Assembly: GCA_051652645.1 (NCBI GenBank)
Contig: JBOFUP010000008.1
Location: forward strand, 90,214-154,213
Origin: UBA7332 sp051652645
Lineage (GTDB): Bacteria; Bacteroidota; Bacteroidia; Bacteroidales; UBA7332
DNA: 64,000 nt
Direction: 5' to 3'
Shown: piece by piece, positions 53,740 through 63,588 of the stretch
Position numbering within the stretch: position 1 is the stretch's first letter
Layout: every line of letters starts with the position of its first letter
Position numbers and translations under genes: made by a program
The notes under the pieces: generated by a model
Databases searched by the model: none
Seen by the model: the letters and a program-made list of their open reading frames with translations, nothing else
What the model was told of the DNA's origin: nothing

Positions 53740-55578
53740 TTACTGATTTACTTTGATAGAATAGATCTTTAAATCATTCAATTTGGCATTTCCTCCTACA
53801 GTTGAAATTGACAGAGTAGAATATGGTTTATTTGGAAACACAAGGTTAGTCATAACAAAACGACCATCCTTCTCAAATAGTTCGATGCTTGATCTGTCTA
53901 TGAAGATTCTAAGAGATATCCTTCCGTTATTCTCATAAGTAGGAGTAACTGTCACTGCAGGGAAAGATTCGCTAAAATCGACAATACCACTTTGGGTTCT
54001 ATCAAATGATAGGGTTCTTGATTGACTGTTATATGTCATCAGGACTTTGTCTGCTTCATTATTTGACAATTCAATAATAAACTCTTTTGATTTCTTAGCG
54101 TCAGCTTCAAGTACGATCTCGCATACTCCGTCATTGGTTATTGGAAGAGTATATGATTGCTTATTATCTACTATTGTAGTTTTATTTGCACTTTGCACAA
54201 GTTCACCTCTAAGTGATAGAAGTTCTGGAGAAGGTGCGCTTGATGCATATATCTCACCATCAGGGGCAGTGAAAAGAGCAATCTCGCGTGGTAAAGTATT
54301 TGCACTTCTAAACTGAAGAGTAGGTACTTCTGCTGCATATTCCCAATTGCTCATCCAACCAATAACTGTACGTCGATTTGAAGGCGCGTTGTCCCAACTC
54401 ACAGTTGCGTAGTGATCTTTTCCATAATCAAGCCACTTGGTTGGCACATTACCATTCTTATCTAGATCAACTTTGAAGGTTTTGCCATCATATTCTCCGA
54501 TGAAATATTGTGTTCCACTACCTCCAAAAGGTCCTCCTGGATTAATATTACATATAAGCACCCATTTGGTTTTATTGCTTCCTTTGACTGGTAGTTCAAA
54601 CAAATCTGGACATTCCCATACTCCATCTTGTGCACCTAATCCCTTACCAAAACTGCTCAGAAGATCCCAGTTCTTCATATCTGCTGATGAGAAAATAAGC
54701 ATTTCATGATCAAGCGCATGGGCAAGTATAAGATTCCACTCTTTAGTCTTTTCATTCCAAAACACTTTTGGGTCTCTAGCTTCTGTCTCAAGAGTAATAA
54801 TTGGATTACCTGAATAGATATCAAAGGTTTTTCCATTGTCTTGACTAGATGCTATACTCTGCATTTGACTTGTCGATGCTGAAGTGTAGAGTGCAATCAC
54901 TGCGTCTTTACCAAATCCTGAGGTATTCTCTTTATCAATAGTACAACTCCCACTAAATATTGAACCTAGAGCGTCTGGTCTGATAGCAATGGGTTGATGT
55001 TCCCAATTTACAAGATCTGAGGAGAGAGAGTGACCCCATGTCATGTTTTGCCATTTTGAACCATATGGGTTATACTGATAGTATAGATGCCATTTACCAT
55101 CTTTATAGAACATTCCATTCGGGTCATTCATCCAACCATAAAGTGGTGTATGGTGAAAAGCTGGACGGAATTTTTCTCTATTGGTGATATCAAATGTATT
55201 GGATAGTTCAATCCCACTCCAACATGACATATCCTTTACTGAGGATGCTCTTTGGGGTGAGATAATCTCTAGAACGACTTTATGCCCCTTGTATGGAGTC
55301 AGATCATAAGGTACAGAATAGTCTATATTTGACTTTGATAGTTTAACATAGATGGTCTCAACAAATTTCCCATCTACAAGAACATTTATCTTTGAGTCTT
55401 CTTCGCTCTCTTGTACTGGAATAACTAAGTATTTACCCTCACCTATCACTCTGACAAGTGTATTATTAACTCCTAGATAATTCACATCCACACCTTCTGC
55501 TGCATAACCACTCAATGGAGCAATTAAACTGGCTCCAAACAACATCATTGCAGATAAGCGTACTGATAATTTTTTCAT
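53740..55578 (-). CDS. GH32 fructan hydrolase
   Basis: A 612-residue glycoside hydrolase family 32 enzyme that releases fructose from fructans or sucrose. It has a signal peptide (about 1-27, no lipobox, so periplasmic), an N-terminal beta domain (about 30-125) seen in Bacteroides fructanases, the five-bladed propeller (about 138-450) and a C-terminal beta-sandwich. The catalytic triad is complete: Asp152 (WMNDPNG), Asp269 (EARDPK) and Glu322 (WECPD). Whether it prefers levan, inulin or sucrose cannot be read from sequence. It is first in the leftward operon, divergent from the sensor gene. Confidence 0.96.
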   Translation of the reverse strand: MKKLSVRLSAMMLFGASLIAPLSGYAAEGVDVNYLGVNNTLVRVIGEGKYLVIPVQESEEDSKINVLVDGKFVETIYVKLSKSNIDYSVPYDLTPYKGHKVVLEIISPQRASSVKDMSCWSGIELSNTFDITNREKFRPAFHHTPLYGWMNDPNGMFYKDGKWHLYYQYNPYGSKWQNMTWGHSLSSDLVNWEHQPIAIRPDALGSIFSGSCTIDKENTSGFGKDAVIALYTSASTSQMQSIASSQDNGKTFDIYSGNPIITLETEARDPKVFWNEKTKEWNLILAHALDHEMLIFSSADMKNWDLLSSFGKGLGAQDGVWECPDLFELPVKGSNKTKWVLICNINPGGPFGGSGTQYFIGEYDGKTFKVDLDKNGNVPTKWLDYGKDHYATVSWDNAPSNRRTVIGWMSNWEYAAEVPTLQFRSANTLPREIALFTAPDGEIYASSAPSPELLSLRGELVQSANKTTIVDNKQSYTLPITNDGVCEIVLEADAKKSKEFIIELSNNEADKVLMTYNSQSRTLSFDRTQSGIVDFSESFPAVTVTPTYENNGRISLRIFIDRSSIELFEKDGRFVMTNLVFPNKPYSTLSISTVGGNAKLNDLKIYSIKVNQ

Positions 55579-55667
55579 ATTGCTGATATTAAGTTTTTCG
55601 TCTCACGAATTAGTATTAAGAATTATTGACTCTAGCTATCTTATACTAGTTCAATCATTTATTACTA

Positions 55668-55675
55668 CAAAACTA
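55668..55675 (-). promoter_or_regulatory. -7 element for the GH32 operon
   Basis: TAGTTTTG on the minus strand (TAnnTTTG), about 90 bp before the GH32 start. No -33 element at the usual distance, in line with activator control. Confidence 0.5.
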
Positions 55676-55696
55676 CTATAAATGCCTATTGCTAAG

Positions 55697-55753
55697 TTGT
55701 CAAAATACGTGCATTAGCTATCAAAAATGTTGAATTGCCCTATTTTTAATACC
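55697..55753. promoter_or_regulatory. Candidate sensor-binding sites in the GH32/HTCS gap
   Basis: TTGTCAAAAT (from 55697) and CTATCAAAAATG (55718-55729) have their TCAAAA cores 21 bp apart. A third copy is inverted: GGTATTAAAAATA on the minus strand at 55741-55753. The same motif is found before SusC at 58601-58653. Confidence 0.6.
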
Positions 55754-55781
55754 TTATGCACTCTTTTTATAGGATAATATC

Positions 55782-55789
55782 TAACTTTG
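55782..55789 (+). promoter_or_regulatory. -7 element for the HTCS gene
   Basis: TAACTTTG (TAnnTTTG), 24 bp before the sensor ATG; the repeats lie about 53 bp upstream. Confidence 0.55.
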
Positions 55790-55813
55790 TATAGCATCAA
55801 GCCATAAAGACAA

Positions 55814-58540
55814 ATGATCAAGATTATTATTTACAGCCTTATATCGGTAATCATTACCCTTCTATTAGGATGTACGGAAACTAAGATGTATAAGATAGGT
55901 ATCTCTCAATGTAGTCAAGACGATTGGCGAACAAAAATGAACGATGAGATATATCGTGAGATTATGTTTCACGAGGATGCTTCGGTAGAGATCCGCTCAG
56001 CATTAGACAGCAATGAAAAACAAATTGAGGATATAAAGTATTTTGCTGAAAATAACTTCGACCTTATTATTGTATCTCCTAACGAAGCGGCGGCTCTTAC
56101 TCCTATTATTGAGAAGGTATACAAAAGTGGATTACCTGTAATTATTTTCGACAGAAATATTACCAGTGACTCTTATACCGTGAGAATGGGTGTTAATAAT
56201 GAAGGATTGGGAAGGTCTGCTGCACAATATGCTCTACATATTCTGGGTAGTGATGCTAGAGCTATTGAAATATATGGATTAAGAGGCTCTACCCCAGCTG
56301 AAGATCGTCATAATGGATTCTCAAAAGAATTTTTGAAGGGGGGAGGGAATCTCATTGCAAGTGTTGAGGGGAATTGGAACAAAGAGAATGCGGTAAGATT
56401 GACAGACTCACTTCTTAACATTCACTCTGAAATAGATCTAATCTATGCACACAATGACCGCATGGCTATAGGAGCTTCGGAAGTAGCAAAGAGATTGGGC
56501 CGTAATATTAAAATCATCGGGATAGATGCTGCACCAAACATTGGAATTAAAGCAGTAGCTGATAGTGTTATTGATGCTACATTTCTATATCCTACAGAAG
56601 GGCATCGCTTAATTCAGACAGCTCTTGCCATTTTAAAGAATAAGCCTTTTGAGAGAGAAATTGAACTACCGCTTTCATCGGCAGTGGATTTGACGAATGC
56701 AGATATCCTTCTCTTGCAAAATGAAATGCTTAAAGAGGAAACTAGAAAAATGATTCTGCTGAAAGGTCAAATAGATGACTATTGGGCTCAACACTCGGCT
56801 CAGACCTCGCTTTTCTATGCAAGTATTGTCATAATTACTCTACTCTTTGGGGTAGCTTTTCTTTTGCTTCGAGCATATTGGCAGAACAGTAGGCATCAGA
56901 AAATGTTATTGCATCAAAACAATCTTCTTGAAAAGGAGAGAGATAAGCAGAAATCTCTGAATAAACAACTTAAAGAGGCCACACACTCTAAACTTATGTT
57001 TTTCACGGATGTATCTCATGATCTGCTTACACCTCTAACTTTAATATCTGAACCAGTCGCACAGCTCACGAATGCTAACAATCTTACAGAGCAACAGCAT
57101 ACACTCATAAAAATAGCTGATAAAAATGTGAAGATTCTTAGTCGACTTATTAAACAAATACTTGACTTCCGTAAATATGAGAGTGGAAGGCTTAATCTAA
57201 AACTTACGGAGATAGATTTCAATTTGGCGATAAACGATTGGATGGAATCATTCTATGCTCTTGCTCTTAAAAGAGATATAAAATTACTGTTGTATCCACC
57301 CAAAGACGAATCAATATTATTAGCAATTGACTTTGAAAAGATAGAGAGAGTTTTCTTTAATTTGATCTCAAACTCATTCAAATATACTCCGAACAATGGT
57401 ACGATAAGCGTCTATTATGATAGTGATGGTGAGAACCTAACATTGAAAATAGCAGACACCGGTGAGGGTATAAGCGAAAGTGATCTAGAGAATATATTTG
57501 ACAGATTCTATCAAGCTAATAATATCAATCCAAATGGCTCTGGGATAGGCTTGTCTTTGACAAAGGCTTTTGTTGAACTTCATGGAGGTTCAATCTCTGC
57601 AGATAGTATAATAAAAAAGGGAACTACGTTTAAGGTTATTTTACCGATTAAGCACATTTCGGACAAAGCCTTGAACCCAGATAAGAAGATTTATTCTAAA
57701 GATGTTCAAACTGAACTTAATGCAATAGATTCTAATATAACTTTCGGGACTGAAAAGCCTTTGGTTCTTGTAATTGACGACAATAGAGACATCCAGAAGC
57801 TTGTTACTGAATTACTAAATACTGAATATAATATCATTACGGCTGCAAATGGAAAAGATGGAATTAAAATGGCTGTTAAATATGTCCCTGATTTGATAAT
57901 TTGTGATGTGATGATGCCAATCATGGATGGATTGGAGTTATGCAAACGTACTAAAACTGAAATATCAACCTCTCATATTCCTGTACTTATGCTTACGGCT
58001 TGTTCTATGGATAAAGATAGAGCTAAAGGATACGATAGCGGTGCTGACGGATATTTAGGTAAGCCATTTGATAGTATTGTTTTGAAATCAAGATGCGCTA
58101 GCCTTATTGACAACCGCAAACGAATCAAATCTATATGGCAAAACTCTATGATAGTTACTCCTTCGAGTGAAAAAGAAAATTCTCAAGAGAAGTCACTTCC
58201 ATCTTGTGATATTGATAGTGATTTTTATAATCAGTTTCTCAATATTTTGAATGATAACATGAGTGATGCTGATCTAAATGTTGATAAAATTGCTTCGCAA
58301 ATGGGGCTTGAACGATCTCAACTATATCGCAAAATTAAGGCTTTGACAAACTACTCACCAGTGGAACTAATTAGACATCTAAGGCTAAAGCATGCACGAG
58401 ACCTACTATTATCTTCTGATAGTACTGTAAGTGAAATAGCTTATGAAACGGGATTCTCCACACCAGCATATTTCACTAAATGCTACCGTGATGCCTACGG
58501 CGAAACTCCTACTATAACAAGGAATAAGCTTAGTAAGTAA
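55814..58540 (+). CDS. Hybrid two-component sensor (HTCS) with periplasmic sugar-binding domain
   Basis: A 908-residue one-protein signalling system. Residues 1-19 are a hydrophobic signal ending LLGC. Residues 26-305 are a type I periplasmic sugar-binding fold (GISQCSQDDWR start). A transmembrane helix (331-353), a short coiled coil and the histidine kinase follow, with phospho-His402 (SHDLLTPL) and ATP boxes NLISNSFKYT, DTGEG and GSGIGLSL. A receiver domain has phospho-Asp698 (ICDVMMP) and Lys750. The AraC-type DNA-binding domain is at 805-905. The sugar-binding input is the form found in BT1754, the fructose sensor of B. thetaiotaomicron. It sits between GH32 and SusC genes and probably activates both. 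Confidence 0.95.
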   Translation: MIKIIIYSLISVIITLLLGCTETKMYKIGISQCSQDDWRTKMNDEIYREIMFHEDASVEIRSALDSNEKQIEDIKYFAENNFDLIIVSPNEAAALTPIIEKVYKSGLPVIIFDRNITSDSYTVRMGVNNEGLGRSAAQYALHILGSDARAIEIYGLRGSTPAEDRHNGFSKEFLKGGGNLIASVEGNWNKENAVRLTDSLLNIHSEIDLIYAHNDRMAIGASEVAKRLGRNIKIIGIDAAPNIGIKAVADSVIDATFLYPTEGHRLIQTALAILKNKPFEREIELPLSSAVDLTNADILLLQNEMLKEETRKMILLKGQIDDYWAQHSAQTSLFYASIVIITLLFGVAFLLLRAYWQNSRHQKMLLHQNNLLEKERDKQKSLNKQLKEATHSKLMFFTDVSHDLLTPLTLISEPVAQLTNANNLTEQQHTLIKIADKNVKILSRLIKQILDFRKYESGRLNLKLTEIDFNLAINDWMESFYALALKRDIKLLLYPPKDESILLAIDFEKIERVFFNLISNSFKYTPNNGTISVYYDSDGENLTLKIADTGEGISESDLENIFDRFYQANNINPNGSGIGLSLTKAFVELHGGSISADSIIKKGTTFKVILPIKHISDKALNPDKKIYSKDVQTELNAIDSNITFGTEKPLVLVIDDNRDIQKLVTELLNTEYNIITAANGKDGIKMAVKYVPDLIICDVMMPIMDGLELCKRTKTEISTSHIPVLMLTACSMDKDRAKGYDSGADGYLGKPFDSIVLKSRCASLIDNRKRIKSIWQNSMIVTPSSEKENSQEKSLPSCDIDSDFYNQFLNILNDNMSDADLNVDKIASQMGLERSQLYRKIKALTNYSPVELIRHLRLKHARDLLLSSDSTVSEIAYETGFSTPAYFTKCYRDAYGETPTITRNKLSK

Positions 58541-58552
58541 TTATTGCTATTG

Positions 58553-58590
58553 GCGCACCTCCAACAATATTCGTTAGAGGTGCGCTTTTT
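58553..58590 (+). terminator. Terminator after the HTCS gene
   Basis: GCGCACCTC (58553-58561) pairs with GAGGTGCGC (58577-58585), with CAAC/GTT inside, followed by a T tract. Confidence 0.88.
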
Positions 58591-58600
58591 TATTATGCAG

Positions 58601-58653
58601 ACTATCAAAAATTGTGCTTTTACTATTAAAAATTAAGCTTAGTATTAAAAATG
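58601..58653 (+). promoter_or_regulatory. Candidate HTCS operator before SusC
   Basis: Three direct repeats: ACTATCAAAAATT at 58601, ACTATTAAAAATT at 58622 and AGTATTAAAAATG at 58641 (spacing 21 and 19 bp, two helix turns). The last ends 47 bp before the -7 element. The same motif occurs in the GH32/sensor gap. Confidence 0.65.
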
Positions 58654-58699
58654 ATAGTAGATACAACAATCGTTATATGATGAATTAGTGGTTATAGGA

Positions 58700-58707
58700 T
58701 ATTTTTG
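58700..58707 (+). promoter_or_regulatory. -7 element for the fructan SusC/SusD operon
   Basis: TATTTTTG (TAnnTTTG) 33 bp before the SusC ATG, with no TTTG -33 element at the usual distance. Confidence 0.55.
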
Positions 58708-58739
58708 CAATAGAAAATAAATACAAATAACCAGAAATC

Positions 58740-61700
58740 ATGAAAAGATCATTTCTCAGTACAATCATGCTATTCATACTGATCATAGCCGCTCAAGCTA
58801 AGGAGATCAATGTGAATGGAAAGGTGTTCTCAAAGCCAGACAAAGAACCTTTAATTGGGGCTTCTGTGCTTTGTGAAACAACAAAAAAAGGAACAATAAC
58901 GGATATTGATGGTAATTTTGAAATCTCGGTACCTGAAGGGGCGACTTTGAGGGTATCGTATATAGGATTCAATACAGCATCAATTAAAGCACAACCTATA
59001 CTGGACGTTTATCTTGAAAATAATTCAGAGGTCATAGAGGAAGTGGTCGTTGTGGGATATTCATCTGAAAAAAAATCTGATTTAACTGGATCTGTTTCCG
59101 TTGTTAAAATGAAAGACATCTCAGATATGCCTACTGGAAATGTTATTCAATCTCTTCAAGGGCGTGTAGCTGGTATGACTATAACTACAGATGGTACACC
59201 AGGGGGGCTTAGCACAGGAACTTCTATTCGCGGTGCTTCCTCTTTTCGTGGTAGTGCAAATGGTCCTCTGTATGTAATAGATGGAGTAATGACCCGTGAA
59301 AACCCTGGTACAATAATAAATAGCAACGATGTTGAATCTATTCAAGTACTAAAGGATGCTGCTTCTGCTTCAATATATGGTGCTCAAGCTGCAAATGGAG
59401 TAATTATCATTACAACCAAACGAGCTAAATCTGGAGAAGCAAATGTCACATTCGATGCTACATTATCTTTACAGACATATAATAGTGGTCTTGATCTACT
59501 TGATGCTTACGAATGGGGTGATGTATATTGGTCTGCTTATAAATATGCGCATAATGGTGCTACTCCTTCTTCTTCAATATATGGTAATGGAGAGAAAGCT
59601 CAATTACAAACATACAAAAATCTTAATGGTGTAGATGTTAATCCTCAAACAACGGATTGGGAAAAAGAGATTCACCGTACAGCATTGATGCAAACATATA
59701 GCGTAGGTTTATCCAAGGGAGTTGAAAATGGATCATCTTCTCTTTCGCTTAGTCTACTTGACCATGAAGGTATAGTAAAGGGTTCTGATTTCAAAAGAAT
59801 AAACTCTCGATTCAGCTCTGACTACGGATTTATAAATAATAGGCTCAAAGCTGGTGGAAATGTTGCAGTGAATTGGTGGAAAGCTCACTATATGCCTGAC
59901 GGGGCAGAAGAAAATGCAATAAAACAGCATCCAGCAAAAGCTATCTATGACTCTGAAGGTAATTATGTTGAACAAATTAATGATGTATTAGGAGACACTC
60001 CAAATATTGTTCGTTTGATAGAAAACAACAAAAATAACAATCATGAGTATTGGCGAATGTTTGGTAATGTTTACCTGCAAGTTGAACCGATTAAAAACCT
60101 AATCTTGAGAACTAATTATGGGGTTAACTTCTACAATGAAACAAATAAAACATTTGAGCCAAAATCACTTCGTGACGACATGAACAAGCTGACTCAATCA
60201 ACGGCTAAAAATGTAGATTGGGTTTGGACAAATACAGCTCAATACAATATCTCTTTTGGTAAAAACTCTATTATGGGAATTGCTGGTATTGAATCAAAAA
60301 GAAATCATAATGAGAACTTCTTTGGATTTGGAACAGGGCTTGAGTTAGAAGACCCAGACTACCTTTATCTTGGCAACGTAACATCAAACAAAAATGTTGG
60401 AGCGGGTGCTTCAGTATATTCTATGTTTTCGGGTTTTGGAAAAATAAATTACTCATGGGATAATAAATATCTAGTTTCTGTAACAGTTCGCCGAGATGCT
60501 TCTTCTAGACTATCAAAAGAGCATAATTACGATTGGTTTCCTTCAATTTCAGCGGGATGGAGAATTTCTCAAGAGAAATTCATGGAAAGTAGTAGCTCTT
60601 GGCTTAGTGATCTGAAAATTCGTGGATCATGGGGTGTAAACGGTAATGACCTTATTGACAATGAGGCTTTCTATGCAAAATATCTAATGAGTTTGGACAG
60701 AGGTTCATACAATATTAATGGTGATGGGAGTACTCTTGCTCCTGGAGCATTCCGAATTAGGATTACGAATCCTGATCTAAGATGGGAGAAAACATATCAA
60801 ACAAATTTTGGTATAGATGCAGGTTTGCTAAATAACCGTCTAACTGTTTCATTGGACTACTTCAATAAAGAGACCAAAGATATGTTAGTTGAAAAACCTT
60901 ACATTGCAACCATTGGCGAGGGTGGATATTGCTGGTACAACGGAGGAGAGATGATTAATAAGGGCTTTGAAGGCCAGATAAATTGGAGAACAAATGTGAA
61001 TAAAGATTTTAGCTATGACATAGGTTTTAATTTCACTATTCAAAAGAACAAAGTTACAGATTTATTAGACGATATTTATTATTCTTACGGAGGTGGATAT
61101 AATGGGCATTCTCTTGTAGGACAATCATTGGGTTCTTGGATGGGTTTCAAAACTGATGGTGTATTTCGTACACAAGCAGAAGTGGATGAATATATTGAAA
61201 AATATGATGTTGAATTTGGGAAACCAGCTGTCGGTCGTATAAAATATGTTGATGCAGACGGCAATGGTAAAATTAATTACAATGACCGTACATGGCTAGG
61301 ATGTGACCTACCTAAAGCTCAACTAGGTCTTACTCTAGGGGCAAATTGGAAAGGTTTTGATATGAGTATGTTCTTCTCTTCAATTATAAGGGATGCTTTC
61401 AACAATTCAAAATTTTACACTGACCTATTCCAGGGTTGGAATGGTAATCACGGAACTCGTCTTCTGGATGCTTCTGAAGCTTACGATAGGTTTTTAACAA
61501 CAGGAGTCTATGATTGTGATACACCTGCACCGACAACGGACAACTCAAATAATGAGAATGAACTATCTGAATTCCATATTGAAGATGGATCGTTCTTGAG
61601 ATTGAAAACATTGACGTTAGGCTATTCGTTACCGAATTCAACTAAAAGCAAATTGAAAATGAATAAGGCTCGAATATATTTCCAAGCTCAGAATATATTT

Positions 61701-61796
61701 ACAATAACAAAATATTCTGGTGCTGATCCAGAAGCTTTGGGATATCCTTATGCAATGCCTCGTCAATATATTCTAGGAATACAATTAGGTTTCTAA
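58740..61796 (+). CDS. SusC-family transporter of the fructan locus
   Basis: A 1018-residue TonB-dependent transporter for oligosaccharide import across the outer membrane. It has a signal peptide (1-20), a carboxypeptidase-regulatory-like domain (about 23-100, VNGKVFSKPDKEPLIGASV), a TonB-box-like EEVVVVGYS (about 101-109), a plug (about 112-235, with GPLYVIDGV and SIYGAQAANGVIIITTKR) and the barrel ending QYILGIQLGF. It follows the fructan sensor and precedes its SusD partner by 25 bp. A phased operator-like repeat lies upstream. Fructan as ligand is inferred from the GH32 and fructokinase next door. Confidence 0.96.
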   Translation: MKRSFLSTIMLFILIIAAQAKEINVNGKVFSKPDKEPLIGASVLCETTKKGTITDIDGNFEISVPEGATLRVSYIGFNTASIKAQPILDVYLENNSEVIEEVVVVGYSSEKKSDLTGSVSVVKMKDISDMPTGNVIQSLQGRVAGMTITTDGTPGGLSTGTSIRGASSFRGSANGPLYVIDGVMTRENPGTIINSNDVESIQVLKDAASASIYGAQAANGVIIITTKRAKSGEANVTFDATLSLQTYNSGLDLLDAYEWGDVYWSAYKYAHNGATPSSSIYGNGEKAQLQTYKNLNGVDVNPQTTDWEKEIHRTALMQTYSVGLSKGVENGSSSLSLSLLDHEGIVKGSDFKRINSRFSSDYGFINNRLKAGGNVAVNWWKAHYMPDGAEENAIKQHPAKAIYDSEGNYVEQINDVLGDTPNIVRLIENNKNNNHEYWRMFGNVYLQVEPIKNLILRTNYGVNFYNETNKTFEPKSLRDDMNKLTQSTAKNVDWVWTNTAQYNISFGKNSIMGIAGIESKRNHNENFFGFGTGLELEDPDYLYLGNVTSNKNVGAGASVYSMFSGFGKINYSWDNKYLVSVTVRRDASSRLSKEHNYDWFPSISAGWRISQEKFMESSSSWLSDLKIRGSWGVNGNDLIDNEAFYAKYLMSLDRGSYNINGDGSTLAPGAFRIRITNPDLRWEKTYQTNFGIDAGLLNNRLTVSLDYFNKETKDMLVEKPYIATIGEGGYCWYNGGEMINKGFEGQINWRTNVNKDFSYDIGFNFTIQKNKVTDLLDDIYYSYGGGYNGHSLVGQSLGSWMGFKTDGVFRTQAEVDEYIEKYDVEFGKPAVGRIKYVDADGNGKINYNDRTWLGCDLPKAQLGLTLGANWKGFDMSMFFSSIIRDAFNNSKFYTDLFQGWNGNHGTRLLDASEAYDRFLTTGVYDCDTPAPTTDNSNNENELSEFHIEDGSFLRLKTLTLGYSLPNSTKSKLKMNKARIYFQAQNIFTITKYSGADPEALGYPYAMPRQYILGIQLGF

Positions 61797-61821
61797 CTAT
61801 TACAATCTTAAATCACTAAAA

Positions 61822-63588
61822 ATGAAAGTCAATAAATTAGCTTTAGCAATAATTACTTTTGTGTCACTTACGGCATGCAGCGATAGCTTTCTTGAAAATA
61901 AGCCTCAAGGGAGTATATCAGACGGAATAATGAATTCTTCTGAAGCAATAGACCTACTGGTGAATTCTGCATATGCAGTTCTTTCTGGTATGACTAATGA
62001 ACAAGAGGATCCATGTATGAGACCAACAACTAATTGGAGCTATGGTGAGGTTCGCTCCGATAATGCTTACAAAGGTGGTGGCGGAGAAGGTGACATCTGG
62101 GAGTTTCATGCAATGGAAACATTCCAAGTACAATCTAACAATTGGAATCTTGACGGTAAATGGTTTAATCTATTTAGCCAGATATCAAGATGTAACGCTG
62201 CTCTTCGTGTACTAAATACTGCAGACCCTGAAATTGTAACAGTAAGGGATTTACGAATAGCTGAGATGATGGTGCTGCGCGCTCATTTCTATTTTGAACT
62301 TGTTTGCTTTTTCAATAAAGTCCCATATATAAATGAAAATATTCCTGAAAGCGAACATATAAATATTCGAAATGATGTATTTAGTCGTGATGAACACTTG
62401 AGCCGAATCTCAAAGGAACTTTTGGATGCTGCAGAAGTTCTTCCAAATAAACAGGATGAGATAGGACGTGTTAACCGTAGAGTAGCATTAGCATATGCTG
62501 CTAAAGTTAAACTATTTCAAGCATATGAACAGGATCCCCAAAATAACAAAGTTATAAATGTAAATAAAGAGCTTTTGAAAGAAGTAGTTGAATTAATTGA
62601 CCAGATTGACGGCTATGACCTACTAGCGGATTTTCAGGGACTCGACCTTATTGCGAACGAAAATGGACCTGAGTCTGTTTTCTCAATTCAATATTCAATG
62701 AATGATGGTTCTGACAGTGCTGGAAGAATAAATTGGAGTAACCTTCTTAACTCTCCAGGTGGAAATAGTCCTTACCATGGTGATGGATTCTTCTTGCCTT
62801 CACAAGATCTTATTAATGCATACCAGACTGATGTGAATGGATTACCGTTGTTTGACTACCAATCAAAACCAGACTATGCGACTGTAACATTCATAAATGA
62901 AGAGCAGCAGACTCTAAACAATACTTCTCCATATGTCGACCCTCGACTCGACTTCGTTGTAGGGCGTCCGACCATCAGATACAAGACATATAAACAGAGT
63001 GCATGCCAATCTTGGGTTAGAGATAGAGGGACATACGGGCATAACTGTGTAAAAAGATTCTGGGTTTCTCCTGAATCACCAGATATGTATCCAGGTTGGC
63101 CATGGGGTGCATCTCATCTAAACTGGCAGATAATTCGTTATGCTGATCTAATTCTTTACAAAGCAGAAGCACTTATAGAGATTAATGAAGGAGGACTTGA
63201 TGAAGCACGAAATCTAATTAACCGTATTAGAGAACGTGCAATGAAAAGCCCTTATGTTAAGGATTTCATTGATCAAACAAAAGATGCAGCAAACTACAAA
63301 ATAGATCTTTATCCTTCAACAGGATGGGATCAAGAATATGCTCGTAAAGCTCTTCGTACTGAAATGAGACTTGAAAAAGCTCTTGAAGGAAATAGATATT
63401 TTGATCTAGTAAGATGGGGAATAGCTGAGGAAGTGATGACAAATTACTTTAATGCAGAAAAAGAGAGTCGTATTTACTATCAGAATGCTACATTTAAAAC
63501 CGGTGAAGAGTATTTCCCTATACCCGTAGCTCAATATAATTTCTCTGGTGGAAAATATACGCAGAACCCTGGTTATCCAGCCTTCTAA
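61822..63588 (+). CDS. SusD-family glycan-binding lipoprotein of the fructan locus
   Basis: A 588-residue surface lipoprotein that binds the glycan and closes over the SusC partner. The signal peptide ends LTAC (Cys19) and the mature end begins SDSFLENKPQG, the usual SusD opening. The TPR helices include MMVLRAHFYFELVCFF (near 150) and the C-terminal signature EMRLEKALEGNRYFDLVRWG (near 515-534) with EYFPIPVAQ. Length is typical. A strong terminator follows 92 bp later, so the operon ends here and no SusE/F-type or surface GH32 gene follows on this transcript. Confidence 0.95.
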   Translation: MKVNKLALAIITFVSLTACSDSFLENKPQGSISDGIMNSSEAIDLLVNSAYAVLSGMTNEQEDPCMRPTTNWSYGEVRSDNAYKGGGGEGDIWEFHAMETFQVQSNNWNLDGKWFNLFSQISRCNAALRVLNTADPEIVTVRDLRIAEMMVLRAHFYFELVCFFNKVPYINENIPESEHINIRNDVFSRDEHLSRISKELLDAAEVLPNKQDEIGRVNRRVALAYAAKVKLFQAYEQDPQNNKVINVNKELLKEVVELIDQIDGYDLLADFQGLDLIANENGPESVFSIQYSMNDGSDSAGRINWSNLLNSPGGNSPYHGDGFFLPSQDLINAYQTDVNGLPLFDYQSKPDYATVTFINEEQQTLNNTSPYVDPRLDFVVGRPTIRYKTYKQSACQSWVRDRGTYGHNCVKRFWVSPESPDMYPGWPWGASHLNWQIIRYADLILYKAEALIEINEGGLDEARNLINRIRERAMKSPYVKDFIDQTKDAANYKIDLYPSTGWDQEYARKALRTEMRLEKALEGNRYFDLVRWGIAEEVMTNYFNAEKESRIYYQNATFKTGEEYFPIPVAQYNFSGGKYTQNPGYPAF

